A DNA stretch of 8,909 nucleotides. Origin: Lysinibacillus sp. GTDB taxonomy: Bacteria; Bacillota; Bacilli; Bacillales_A; Planococcaceae. This document shows, piece after piece, positions 1 to 5,263 of the stretch. The position numbers and the translations under genes were made by a program. Location of the stretch: assembly GCA_012735355.1 (NCBI GenBank), contig JAAYHP010000323.1:1-8909 (forward strand). Direction: 5' to 3'. Position 1 is the first letter of the stretch. The number at the start of each line of letters is the position of its first letter. The notes beneath the pieces are model-generated. The model searched no databases. It had not been told where the DNA came from and was given only the letters and a program-made list of their open reading frames with translations.

Positions 1-1
1 G

Positions 2-40
2 GATTATGCTGCAGCACAAGTTATCATCATGAATTCATAA
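2..40 (+). CDS. acpS: Holo-acyl-carrier-protein synthase, C-terminal fragment
   Basis: Only the last 12 codons and the TAA stop lie in the window; the gene begins upstream of base 1. The visible peptide, DYAAAQVIIMNS, resembles the remembered end of B. subtilis AcpS (EYAAAQVVIERLSS), and acpS is the usual gene just before ydcC and alr in Bacillus. AcpS transfers the 4'-phosphopantetheine arm from CoA to apo-acyl carrier protein. The call rests on a very short match plus synteny, so it is probable rather than certain. No catalytic residue is visible in this fragment. Confidence 0.7.
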   Translation, partial: DYAAAQVIIMNS

Positions 41-78
41 ATTTTATAAATAATTTGTGTTGTTGTCCAAAAGTGATA

Positions 79-107
79 GCATAAAACTCTACTTTCCCTC
101 ATATATT
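79..107 (+). promoter_or_regulatory. Possible SigmaE-type promoter for the ydcC-like gene
   Basis: GCATAAA (79-85), a 14-base spacer and CATATATT (100-107) resemble the SigmaE pattern (kmATATT, 14-15 bases, CATACAmT). The predicted start near 114 leaves a leader of about 28 bases before the TTG start at 142. I recall the B. subtilis homologue ydcC being placed in the sporulation SigmaE regulon, which fits. Two -35 positions and two -10 positions deviate. No convincing SigmaA promoter was found in 41-141. Confidence 0.4.
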
Positions 108-141
108 TGTCCTACCGAGTTAGAGTAGAAAGGATGGAGTT

Positions 142-1155
142 TTGAGACATAAAGTAACGATTTTTATCATCATGTTGTTAAGTGTAATTGTGCTCAGTGC
201 TTGTGGTAAAGATTCCCAAGAAGAGGTTCTTCAAAAGTTGCACGAAAAATGGGCTGAAGGAAAAGGATATGAACTTGACGCTACGATGGAAATCAGAACT
301 GGCAATGAACCAAGAGTGTATGATGTGAACGTATGGCATACGGAACCGGATTTTTACCGAGTAAAAGTTTCCCAGCAAAACGATGATGTTACGCAAATGA
401 TTATTCGCAATAAGGAAGGGGTATTTGTTGTCACACCTTCTTTGAAAAAAACGTACAAGTTCCAAAGTGAATGGCCAAAACAAAATAGCCAACCTTATTT
501 AATTGGAGCGTTAGCCGAAGATTTGTTGGCAGATGAAAATGCGTTAATGGAAGAAACAGAAGATAGTTACATCTTTACAGCTGAAACTAGAAATAATCAT
601 AAGAGCATCATGCCAACGCAAAAAATTACAGTCGACAAAAAAACTCTTCTACCTAAATCTGTTTCCATTTTAGATGAAGCAGAAGAAGAGCAAATGCTGA
701 TCACATTTAAAAAGATTGATTTAGGCGTGCAACATAAAGAAAGTGAATATGCGGTAGAACAATTTACGGAGGATAAAAAGCCGAACGTTGCTACTGAAAA
801 AGAGCAAGAAAGCACTGAATTCCAAACTCACTATCCAGTGTTAGCTTGGGGTAACACGTCTTTAGTGGACGAACGCAGAATTGAAAACGATGGTGTAGAA
901 CGAGTGATTTTAACTTTTGATGGGGAAAAATCTTTCACATTAGTACAAGAACCTATCGAATTAGGCGAATCTGCAACAATTCCTGTATTCCAACCAGGAG
1001 ATCCAGCTGATTTAGGATTTACAATCGGTGCTATTACCGATAATTCAATAAGCTGGGAAAAAGACGGCATTTCCTTCTTTATTGCTTCTAAAAACTTAAC
1101 GAAAGAAGAAATGATTGAAGTCGCTGCTTCTGTCACTGCCGGTGGTGTAAAGTAA
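142..1155 (+). CDS. ydcC: YdcC-like lipoprotein with LolA-like fold
   Basis: A 337-residue secreted lipoprotein. Residues 1-21 form a classic type II signal peptide: basic RHK, a hydrophobic core and lipobox LSAC, with Cys21 as the lipidated residue, so the mature protein should be anchored to the outer face of the membrane. Residues of about 22-200 resemble the LolA-like lipoprotein-sorting family (segments such as EPxxYRVKV and FQSEWPK match B. subtilis YdcC as I remember it). The last 100 residues, with SWEKDGISFFIAS followed by LTKEEMIEVAAS, look like the DUF4367-type ending. Length is close to YdcC (about 339). The TTG start at 142 is chosen because AAAGGA (129-134) lies 7 bases before it and the signal peptide would otherwise lose its basic head. 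The exact function is unknown; the family is linked to sporulation by annotation and may bind lipid or peptidoglycan precursors. Confidence 0.8.
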   Translation: MRHKVTIFIIMLLSVIVLSACGKDSQEEVLQKLHEKWAEGKGYELDATMEIRTGNEPRVYDVNVWHTEPDFYRVKVSQQNDDVTQMIIRNKEGVFVVTPSLKKTYKFQSEWPKQNSQPYLIGALAEDLLADENALMEETEDSYIFTAETRNNHKSIMPTQKITVDKKTLLPKSVSILDEAEEEQMLITFKKIDLGVQHKESEYAVEQFTEDKKPNVATEKEQESTEFQTHYPVLAWGNTSLVDERRIENDGVERVILTFDGEKSFTLVQEPIELGESATIPVFQPGDPADLGFTIGAITDNSISWEKDGISFFIASKNLTKEEMIEVAASVTAGGVK

Positions 1156-1160
1156 TATCT

Positions 1161-1285
1161 TTGCTTTGTTGGACGGACAGTTTTAAAATACAAATAAATA
1201 AAAATTGAAAATGAAGTTTTAAATTCTATAAAAGAGGGTATATTTATCATGCGTAACAATAAGCACTTCCGTCCAACAAAAGCAA
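1161..1285. repeat. Long-range inverted repeat enclosing the alr start
   Basis: The left arm is 1161-1177, five bases after the lipoprotein stop. The right arm is 1268-1285, inside alr codons 7-13. The core TTTGTTGGACGGA (1165-1177) is perfectly complementary to TCCGTCCAACAAA (1268-1280). Allowing one bulged A (1281), four more pairs form (1161-1164 with 1282-1285), giving 17 base pairs. The 90-base loop contains the alr ribosome binding site and ATG. The core is GC-rich for this region. It could be an RNA structure formed in read-through transcripts, or a scar of an inverted local duplication of the alr 5' end. Confidence 0.75.
1216..1241 (+). promoter_or_regulatory. SigmaB-type promoter match overlapping the alr ribosome binding site
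   Basis: GTTTTA (1216-1221), a 14-base spacer and GGGTAT (1236-1241) match the SigmaB consensus (GTTTAA, 12-15 bases, GGGTAT) very well. The -10 element coincides with the alr Shine-Dalgarno AGAGGG (1233-1238). Transcription would start near 1248, at or next to the ATG at 1249, giving an almost leaderless message. This may be a chance match produced by the ribosome site, but a stress sigma factor operon lies 2 kb downstream. Confidence 0.3.
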
Positions 1286-2373
1286 TTATTGATTTAAATG
1301 CAATTAAACATAACGTATGTCAGTTAAAAAAACATATTCTACCGAATGTTCAAATCATAGCTGTTGTAAAAGCAAATGCTTACGGTCATGGAGACGTTGA
1401 AGTAGCGAAAGCTGCTTTGGATGCAGGGGCAAGTATGCTTGCAGTTGCTACCCCTGAAGAAGCTCTCCATATCCGTACGTATTTTCCAACAACCGAAATA
1501 TTAGTATTAGGGTATTCACCTGTATCCTTTGCTACTTGTGCAGCGAAGGAAAACATTATATTAACTGTCTATTCAAAAGAATGGGTTGAGCAAGTGAAAA
1601 AACATGCACTTGATAAGCCATTGAAATTACATATAAAAGTGGATTCTGGTATGAATCGAATAGGTGTAACAAATGTAGAAGAATTCCTTGCTCTTTATGA
1701 AAGCATTAGTACATCTGAAAAGTTAATTGTCGATGGAATTTTTACACATTTTGCAACGGCCGATGAAGAGGATGAATATTATTTTCAAAATCAAGTGAAT
1801 CGATTCGAAAAGTTTATGCAAGTTGTACCGAAAAAACCAAGGATTGTACATGTTGCCAATACCGCAACAAGCTTAATTAAAGATCCACGTCTACAATATG
1901 ATGCGGTTCGCTTTGGTATTTCAATGTACGGATTAGCCCCTTCAGAGTTTGTTAAATCGAATCTACCCTTTCCATTAAAACCAGCCTTTTCACTAGTAAC
2001 CGAATTAGTTGCAATCAAAAAAATCTACCCAGGGGAATCCGTTGGTTACGGTGCGACCTTTACAGTTGAAGAACCGACATATATAGGGACATTACCTATT
2101 GGGTATGCGGATGGATTAATACGTAAATATAGCGGGCAAGATGTATTGATTGATGGACAACGAGTACCGATTGTCGGACGAATTTGCATGGATCAATGTA
2201 TGATTGCATTACCAACTGAATATAATTTAGGTGAAAATGTAGTTTTAATTGGTAAACAAAAAAATGAAGAAATAACAATCGATGAATGGGCTAAGAAAAT
2301 AGATTCAATTAATTATGAAGTTCCTTGTATCATCACTTCCAGAGTTCCAAGATTTTACTACAAAAATGAATAA
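1249..2373 (+). CDS. alr: Alanine racemase
   Basis: A PLP-dependent fold-III racemase that interconverts L- and D-alanine in the cytoplasm and supplies D-Ala for peptidoglycan. At 374 residues it has the usual family length. The PLP-binding motif AVVKANAYGHG puts the Schiff-base lysine at Lys41. The opposite-face catalytic tyrosine is Tyr267 in VGYGATF, followed 19 residues later by the Tyr of IGYADG, the same spacing as in the Geobacillus enzyme. GRICMDQCM and INYEVPC are also family signatures. The ATG at 1249 is preceded by AGAGGG (1233-1238) with 10 bases between. The gene follows the lipoprotein by 93 bases and the toxin-antitoxin pair follows it, as in B. subtilis. The typical VSYGATY motif reads VGYGATF here, a minor deviation. 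An inverted-repeat arm lies in codons 7-13. Confidence 0.97.
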   Translation: MRNNKHFRPTKAIIDLNAIKHNVCQLKKHILPNVQIIAVVKANAYGHGDVEVAKAALDAGASMLAVATPEEALHIRTYFPTTEILVLGYSPVSFATCAAKENIILTVYSKEWVEQVKKHALDKPLKLHIKVDSGMNRIGVTNVEEFLALYESISTSEKLIVDGIFTHFATADEEDEYYFQNQVNRFEKFMQVVPKKPRIVHVANTATSLIKDPRLQYDAVRFGISMYGLAPSEFVKSNLPFPLKPAFSLVTELVAIKKIYPGESVGYGATFTVEEPTYIGTLPIGYADGLIRKYSGQDVLIDGQRVPIVGRICMDQCMIALPTEYNLGENVVLIGKQKNEEITIDEWAKKIDSINYEVPCIITSRVPRFYYKNE

Positions 2374-2431
2374 AATACGACAAAATCCTCAACAAAAACT
2401 AGTATAACAGCAGATTTTGTAACATCTTGTC

Positions 2432-2460
2432 TTTTCAACTCAAAATACAGATGATAGAAT
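2432..2460 (+). promoter_or_regulatory. Probable SigmaA promoter (extended -10) for mazEF
   Basis: TTTTCA (2432-2437), a 17-base spacer and TAGAAT (2455-2460) form the pair; the -10 is preceded by TG (2452-2453) in the extended -10 position. The -35 is weak, which suits an extended -10 promoter. Predicted start near 2467, about 44 bases before the antitoxin start. Confidence 0.45.
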
Positions 2461-2497
2461 TAAGATTAAGTATTGAGAGAAAAGGTTCGGTTTTTGT

Positions 2498-2504
2498 GGA
2501 GGTG
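2498..2504 (+). promoter_or_regulatory. Ribosome binding site fixing the mazE start
   Basis: GGAGGTG lies with 8 bases between its GGAGG and a GTG at 2511. It argues against the longer reading from 2427, which has no ribosome site, and yields a 94-residue product, nearly the size of EndoAI (93). Confidence 0.75.
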
Positions 2505-2510
2505 CTTGTT

Positions 2511-2795
2511 GTGTACGCAAATAAAGTGAATGATACGAAGGAAGTAAAGGTAACTTATCTTCAAGAATTGTTTACTAAATCATATGATATTGAAATTATT
2601 AACTTTAATAAGGAAGCATTAGCTTCTGCTTCGAAACGTAGGGAAGCTGCAAGCAAGCAACCAAATCAAATACGGGAAGCTTTAAAAAAAGGCTATGTAG
2701 AGATGGGTCAATTAAATTTAACTATATGCAAAGAATGTCTACATGCCGAGTATGAGGCACAACATACATTGGAGCATCTCGTAAGCGGGGGATGA
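2511..2795 (+). CDS. ndoAI: MazE/EndoAI-type antitoxin
   Basis: The antitoxin partner of the downstream RNase: it is expected to bind and block MazF and, through its N-terminal domain, to bind the operon promoter. The C-terminal third is clearly EndoAI-like: [12 protein letters not shown] and the last residues LVSGG match B. subtilis EndoAI (GYMEMAKINL, LVSGG). This is the region that wraps the toxin. The N-terminal 60 residues show little likeness to the usual ribbon-helix-helix sequence, although total length (94 aa) and the spacing to the conserved GY(M/V)EM motif are kept. The GTG start is set by GGAGGTG upstream. The stop sits five bases before the preferred toxin start, so the two are translationally coupled. 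Identity is firm from position and tail; DNA-binding ability is uncertain. Confidence 0.85.
   Translation: MYANKVNDTKEVKVTYLQELFTKSYDIEIINFNKEALASASKRREAASKQPNQIREALKKGYVEMGQLNLTICKECLHAEYEAQHTLEHLVSGG
2785..2791 (+). promoter_or_regulatory. Ribosome binding site favouring the TTG start of mazF
   Basis: GCGGGGG ends directly against the ATG at 2792, leaving no spacer, but sits 9 bases before the TTG at 2801. It therefore supports the TTG start, which also gives the exact EndoA length. Confidence 0.6.
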
Positions 2796-2800
2796 CATTA

Positions 2801-3151
2801 TTGATTGTGAAACGAGGGGACGTTTTCTTTGCAGACTTGTCACCTGTTGTAGGATCTGAACAAGGAGGTACAAGGCCTGTATTAATTATCCTAAATGATA
2901 TAGGGAATCGATTTAGTCCTACTGTAATTATTGCTGCAATTACCGCGCAAATACAAAAAGCAAAATTGCCGACTCATGTCGAAATTGATGCAAAAAAGTA
3001 TGGTTTCGAACGAGATTCGGTAATTTTGCTAGAACAATTGCGCACGATAGATAAATCTAGATTAACTGATCGCATAACTCATTTAGATGATGAATTAATG
3101 GAAAAAGTTGATATAGCATTGGAAATAAGTTTAGGATTAATTAAATTTTAA
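2801..3151 (+). CDS. ndoA: MazF/EndoA endoribonuclease toxin
   Basis: A sequence-specific mRNA interferase of the MazF (PemK/CcdB-fold) family, acting in the cytoplasm as a dimer. The sequence is extremely close to B. subtilis EndoA over its whole length: [30 protein letters not shown] and [17 protein letters not shown] all match the remembered protein. With the TTG start it has 116 residues, the same as EndoA, and the known catalytic residues fall at Arg25 and Thr48. EndoA cuts RNA at UACAU, and the same specificity is expected here. An ATG at 2792, overlapping the antitoxin stop, would add three residues but lacks ribosome-site spacing. A strong terminator follows, separating this pair from the sigB operon, whereas in B. 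subtilis rsbR follows directly. Confidence 0.95.
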   Translation: MIVKRGDVFFADLSPVVGSEQGGTRPVLIILNDIGNRFSPTVIIAAITAQIQKAKLPTHVEIDAKKYGFERDSVILLEQLRTIDKSRLTDRITHLDDELMEKVDIALEISLGLIKF

Positions 3152-3165
3152 TACATAAAAACTTT

Positions 3166-3200
3166 AGCTGGTAAGTATGTAATACTATACCAGCTTTTTT
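3166..3200 (+). terminator. Strong Rho-independent terminator after mazF
   Basis: AGCTGGTA (3166-3173) pairs with TACCAGCT (3188-3195), and AGTAT (3174-3178) pairs with ATACT (3182-3186), leaving a three-base loop and one bulged A (3187). This 13-pair stem is followed by a T run to 3200 and further AT-rich sequence. It begins 14 bases after the mazF stop. Confidence 0.9.
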
Positions 3201-3222
3201 ATTTTATAAAAGAGGAAAATGT

Positions 3223-3309
3223 TTGAGCAGTTTAGAATTAAGTAGATTAGTGAAAAAATTTTTGGGATGGGATGTTGACTTAAAATGTTATTGGATTTTT
3301 TGTAATTGA
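3223..3309 (+). other. Doubtful 28-codon reading frame in the mazF-rsbT gap
   Basis: A TTG at 3223 with AGAGG (3211-3215) 7 bases upstream opens a 28-residue frame ending at TGA 3307-3309. An ATG at 3219 in another frame gives only eight codons. The peptide begins MSSLELSRLVKKFLGW and shows no likeness I recognise, including to RsbR or RsbS. It overlaps the presumed -35 of the rsbT promoter. It is probably chance, and is noted because it is the only frame with a ribosome site in the 275-base spacer where rsbR and rsbS would be expected. Confidence 0.12.
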
Positions 3310-3335
3310 TGCAATGACAATTAATAAGTTATAGT
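3306..3335 (+). promoter_or_regulatory. Probable SigmaA promoter of the rsbT-sigB operon
   Basis: TTGATG (3306-3311), an 18-base spacer and TATAGT (3330-3335) resemble a vegetative promoter. Because a strong terminator separates mazF from rsbT, the operon needs a start here. The leader of roughly 85 bases contains a small perfect hairpin, ACCTA/TAGGT around TTAT (3390-3403), just before the rsbT ribosome site GGGGGTG (3413-3419). The rest of 3201-3426 is AT-rich and shows no recognisable gene or rsbR/rsbS remnant. Confidence 0.5.
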
Positions 3336-3426
3336 ATATTCAAGCACCATTATTCCTAATTTCCAAATTTACAAATTAATAGAATAAAGACCTATTATTA
3401 GGTGAAATAATTGGGGGTGTTATACA

Positions 3427-3828
3427 ATGCGAAATCACCCGACAGTAAAAATAGTCACGGAACTAGATATAGTTGCTGCTCGACAATTGTGCCGTAATGT
3501 AGCTAAGGAAGTTGGTTTCGGAGTAGTGGATCAAGCAAGGATTGCCACTGCTACAAGCGAATTAGCAAAAAATATATTTCTGTATGCTACCACGGGAGAA
3601 ATCCTTGTGGAGAAAATTGAAAATGAAGATAAAAAAGGAATTGCAATAATCGCCATTGATTATGGGCCTGGTATTGAAAATCCCCATAAATTATTGGAAG
3701 AAGGCTATCCAAATAAATGTGGTGAAAGTGAAGGGCTTTTAGGTGTAAAAAGATTGATGGATTCTATCCAAATTCATTCTGAACTCGGTAAAGGAACCGT
3801 TATTAGAATTGAAAAGTGGGTGAAATAG
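3427..3828 (+). CDS. rsbT: RsbT, RsbU activator and switch kinase
   Basis: A 133-residue GHKL-fold serine/threonine kinase, the same length as B. subtilis RsbT. In the known pathway it phosphorylates RsbR and RsbS in the stressosome, is released, and binds RsbU to activate it. The N-terminal half is strongly conserved (TELDIVAARQL, GFGVVDQARIATATSELAKN). The N-box Glu45 and Asn49 and the G1 box Asp78 in DYGPGI are intact. The second glycine box is not: where B. subtilis has GLGAGLPGVKRLMD, residues 99-112 read GESEGLLGVKRLMD, losing an internal glycine and adding two acidic residues in the ATP lid. Its usual substrates RsbR and RsbS are not encoded beside it. It may act mainly as an RsbU-binding activator here. 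ATG start with a strong ribosome site; the rsbU start follows 14 bases after the stop. Confidence 0.93.
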   Translation: MRNHPTVKIVTELDIVAARQLCRNVAKEVGFGVVDQARIATATSELAKNIFLYATTGEILVEKIENEDKKGIAIIAIDYGPGIENPHKLLEEGYPNKCGESEGLLGVKRLMDSIQIHSELGKGTVIRIEKWVK

Positions 3829-3834
3829 GGAGTG
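3827..3834 (+). promoter_or_regulatory. Ribosome binding site favouring the TTG start of rsbU
   Basis: AGGGAGTG begins within the rsbT stop codon; its AGGGAG (3827-3832) is 10 bases before TTG 3843. A longer reading from GTG 3816 would place this site inside the gene and has no ribosome site of its own. Confidence 0.6.
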
Positions 3835-3842
3835 TATTCTTC

Positions 3843-4841
3843 TTGAAAGAATTAAAAGTTCAGTATGAAAAAGTGTTGTTACAATATTTATTGAATCAAA
3901 ATGAAAGCAATTTGTATATTGGTCAAAATCTAGTGAGACAATTAATGAAGAACAATGTTTCTCCGGAAGATTTAGTTAGCATTCATAAGCAATCATTGGA
4001 AAATATCCTTCCTGATTTACCTGAAACAGTTTCTATTTCCTTTGATTTTTTAATCGAAGTGATGATTCACTTCGGTTTAAAAATAAAGGAACATCAAAGT
4101 TTGATAATGAGGCAAGAAGAGATGCGCATTGAAATGGAAATTGCATCAAAAATTCAAAACCTATTACTAGAAACTAAAATTCCTAAACCATCAGGATTAG
4201 ATATTGGAATGGTATCCGTTCCTGTTCGTAAAATGAATGGTGATTATGTACATTTCATGCATGATGATGGGAATTTTTTTAGCGTAGCTGTTACAGATGT
4301 AGTTGGAAAGGGCGTACCCGCAGCACTATGTATGTCGATGGTGAAATATGGACTAGATACATTAGAATATGCCAATAATAATCCATCGTATGTGCTGGAA
4401 GTATTAAATAGAATTATAGAAAAAAGCGTTGATGATAGCATGTTTGTATCCATGTTTTATGGCCGATATGATTTGGAAAATGATATATTCACTTTTGGCT
4501 CAGCAGGGCATGAGCCAGCTTTTTTCTTTAATTCAGCGGAACAAACATTTATAGACTTAGACTCAAAAGGATTGTTATTAGGTGTATTACCGGAAATGAA
4601 ATATTCACAAAATGACATTCATCTATCAGAAAATGATTTTATCATTTTAATCACAGATGGCGTTACAGAATTCAAAAAAATGGCCAACTTTAATTCTCGT
4701 TCGTATATTAAAGAATTAGCAAAATCGATAAGACATTTGAGCGCACAAGAAATGTGCAATAAAATTTTTGAAGATTTGAATAATTTGCAAGATTTTAGCT
4801 TGGAAGATGACTTCACAGTAGTTATAATAAAAAAATATTGA
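3843..4841 (+). CDS. rsbU: RsbU, PP2C-type phosphatase for RsbV
   Basis: A metal-dependent (PPM/SpoIIE family) serine phosphatase that dephosphorylates RsbV-P and so leads to SigB release. From the TTG start it has 332 residues (B. subtilis about 335). Residues 1-80 form the helical RsbT-binding domain, with the conserved SIHKQ and FDFLIEVMI segments. Residues of about 85-115 are the switch helix joining it to the catalytic domain (MEIASKIQNLLL). The PPM core has its metal ligands: Asp134 in NGDY, Asp152 in DVVGKG, Asp272 in TDGVTE and Asp323 in DDFT. Retention of the RsbT-binding domain implies that RsbT remains its activator although the stressosome genes are missing nearby. The gene ends 77 bases before rsbV, and that gap carries a SigmaB promoter. 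Confidence 0.95.
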   Translation: MKELKVQYEKVLLQYLLNQNESNLYIGQNLVRQLMKNNVSPEDLVSIHKQSLENILPDLPETVSISFDFLIEVMIHFGLKIKEHQSLIMRQEEMRIEMEIASKIQNLLLETKIPKPSGLDIGMVSVPVRKMNGDYVHFMHDDGNFFSVAVTDVVGKGVPAALCMSMVKYGLDTLEYANNNPSYVLEVLNRIIEKSVDDSMFVSMFYGRYDLENDIFTFGSAGHEPAFFFNSAEQTFIDLDSKGLLLGVLPEMKYSQNDIHLSENDFIILITDGVTEFKKMANFNSRSYIKELAKSIRHLSAQEMCNKIFEDLNNLQDFSLEDDFTVVIIKKY

Positions 4842-4862
4842 TAAGTAATATAAATATTTTAG

Positions 4863-4888
4863 GTTTAAAAAATCGTTTTCTGGGGAAA
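4863..4888 (+). promoter_or_regulatory. SigmaB promoter upstream of rsbV
   Basis: GTTTAA (4863-4868) is a perfect SigmaB -35. After 13 or 14 bases follows GGGGAA or GGGAAA (4882-4888), close to the GGGTAA/T -10. Predicted start near 4894, giving a leader of about 25 bases. An internal SigmaB promoter in this position provides positive autoregulation of rsbV-rsbW-sigB in B. subtilis and relatives. Confidence 0.8.
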
Positions 4889-4906
4889 GGAAGTGTAGTC
4901 TTTATG

Positions 4907-4913
4907 GAGGTGT
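4907..4913 (+). promoter_or_regulatory. Ribosome binding site fixing the rsbV start
   Basis: GGAGGTG stands with 7 bases between its GGAGG and ATG 4919. Earlier in-frame ATGs (4838, 4904) are rejected: 4838 would put the SigmaB promoter inside the gene, and neither has a good site. Confidence 0.8.
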
Positions 4914-4918
4914 CCAGG

Positions 4919-5263
4919 ATGAATGTCAATGTACAATTTAGGGAAGAAGAAAATATATTGTATGGAATGATAGAAGGAGAAATTGACACTTTTACTGCTC
5001 CAGCTTTAAGAGAAGAATTAGAGGCGATTACTATTAAAGAAAAAGCAACGGTTGAATTAGATTTATCGAAAGTAACTTTTATGGATAGCACTGGACTAGG
5101 AGTGATCATTGCTTTTTACAAAAAAGTTTTAAGAGAAAATGCGAACCTAAAATTAGTTCATTTATCAGCCCGTTTAACTAGACTGTTCGAAATTACTGGG
5201 TTAAGTGAACTGATGGATATCGAATCTACTAAAAAGGTGGAGCCTGCGAATGAGTGCATTTGA
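4919..5263 (+). CDS. rsbV: RsbV, anti-anti-sigma factor
   Basis: A 114-residue STAS-domain protein, similar in length to B. subtilis RsbV (109). Unphosphorylated RsbV binds RsbW and frees SigB; RsbW inactivates it by phosphorylation and RsbU reactivates it. The start MNVNVQF resembles MNINVDV of B. subtilis. The phosphorylation motif FMDSTGLG has its target serine at Ser57 (Ser56 in B. subtilis). GEIDTFTAPALRE and the RLFEITGL segment are family signatures. It is the first gene of the SigmaB-driven segment and overlaps rsbW by 14 bases, which suggests coupled synthesis of the two partners. Confidence 0.96.
   Translation: MNVNVQFREEENILYGMIEGEIDTFTAPALREELEAITIKEKATVELDLSKVTFMDSTGLGVIIAFYKKVLRENANLKLVHLSARLTRLFEITGLSELMDIESTKKVEPANECI

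Noticed and set aside
1205..1232. TTGAAA-N16-TATAAA as a SigmaA promoter for alr
   Set aside because: The predicted start near 1239 would lie past the Shine-Dalgarno (1233-1238), leaving no ribosome site in the transcript.
831..1259. Minus-strand open frame of 142 codons opposite the lipoprotein end
   Set aside because: It lies antisense to a clearly recognised gene, has no family likeness and fits a shadow frame; the other minus-strand frames are rejected for the same reason.
2380..2420. Inverted repeat ACAAAATC/GATTTTGT after alr as a terminator
   Set aside because: Only eight AT-rich pairs with a 25-base loop and no T run after it; too weak to call.
2427..2510. Longer antitoxin reading frame starting at 2427
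   Set aside because: It has no ribosome site and overlaps the likely promoter; the GTG at 2511 with GGAGGTG gives the family length.
3201..3426. Remnants of rsbR or rsbS in the spacer before rsbT
   Set aside because: No frame in any reading resembles RsbR or RsbS; only AT-rich sequence, a promoter and a doubtful 28-codon frame are seen.
4838..4918. Longer rsbV reading frame from ATG 4838
   Set aside because: It would place the SigmaB promoter and the real ribosome site inside the gene; RsbV homologues begin at the MNVNV segment.
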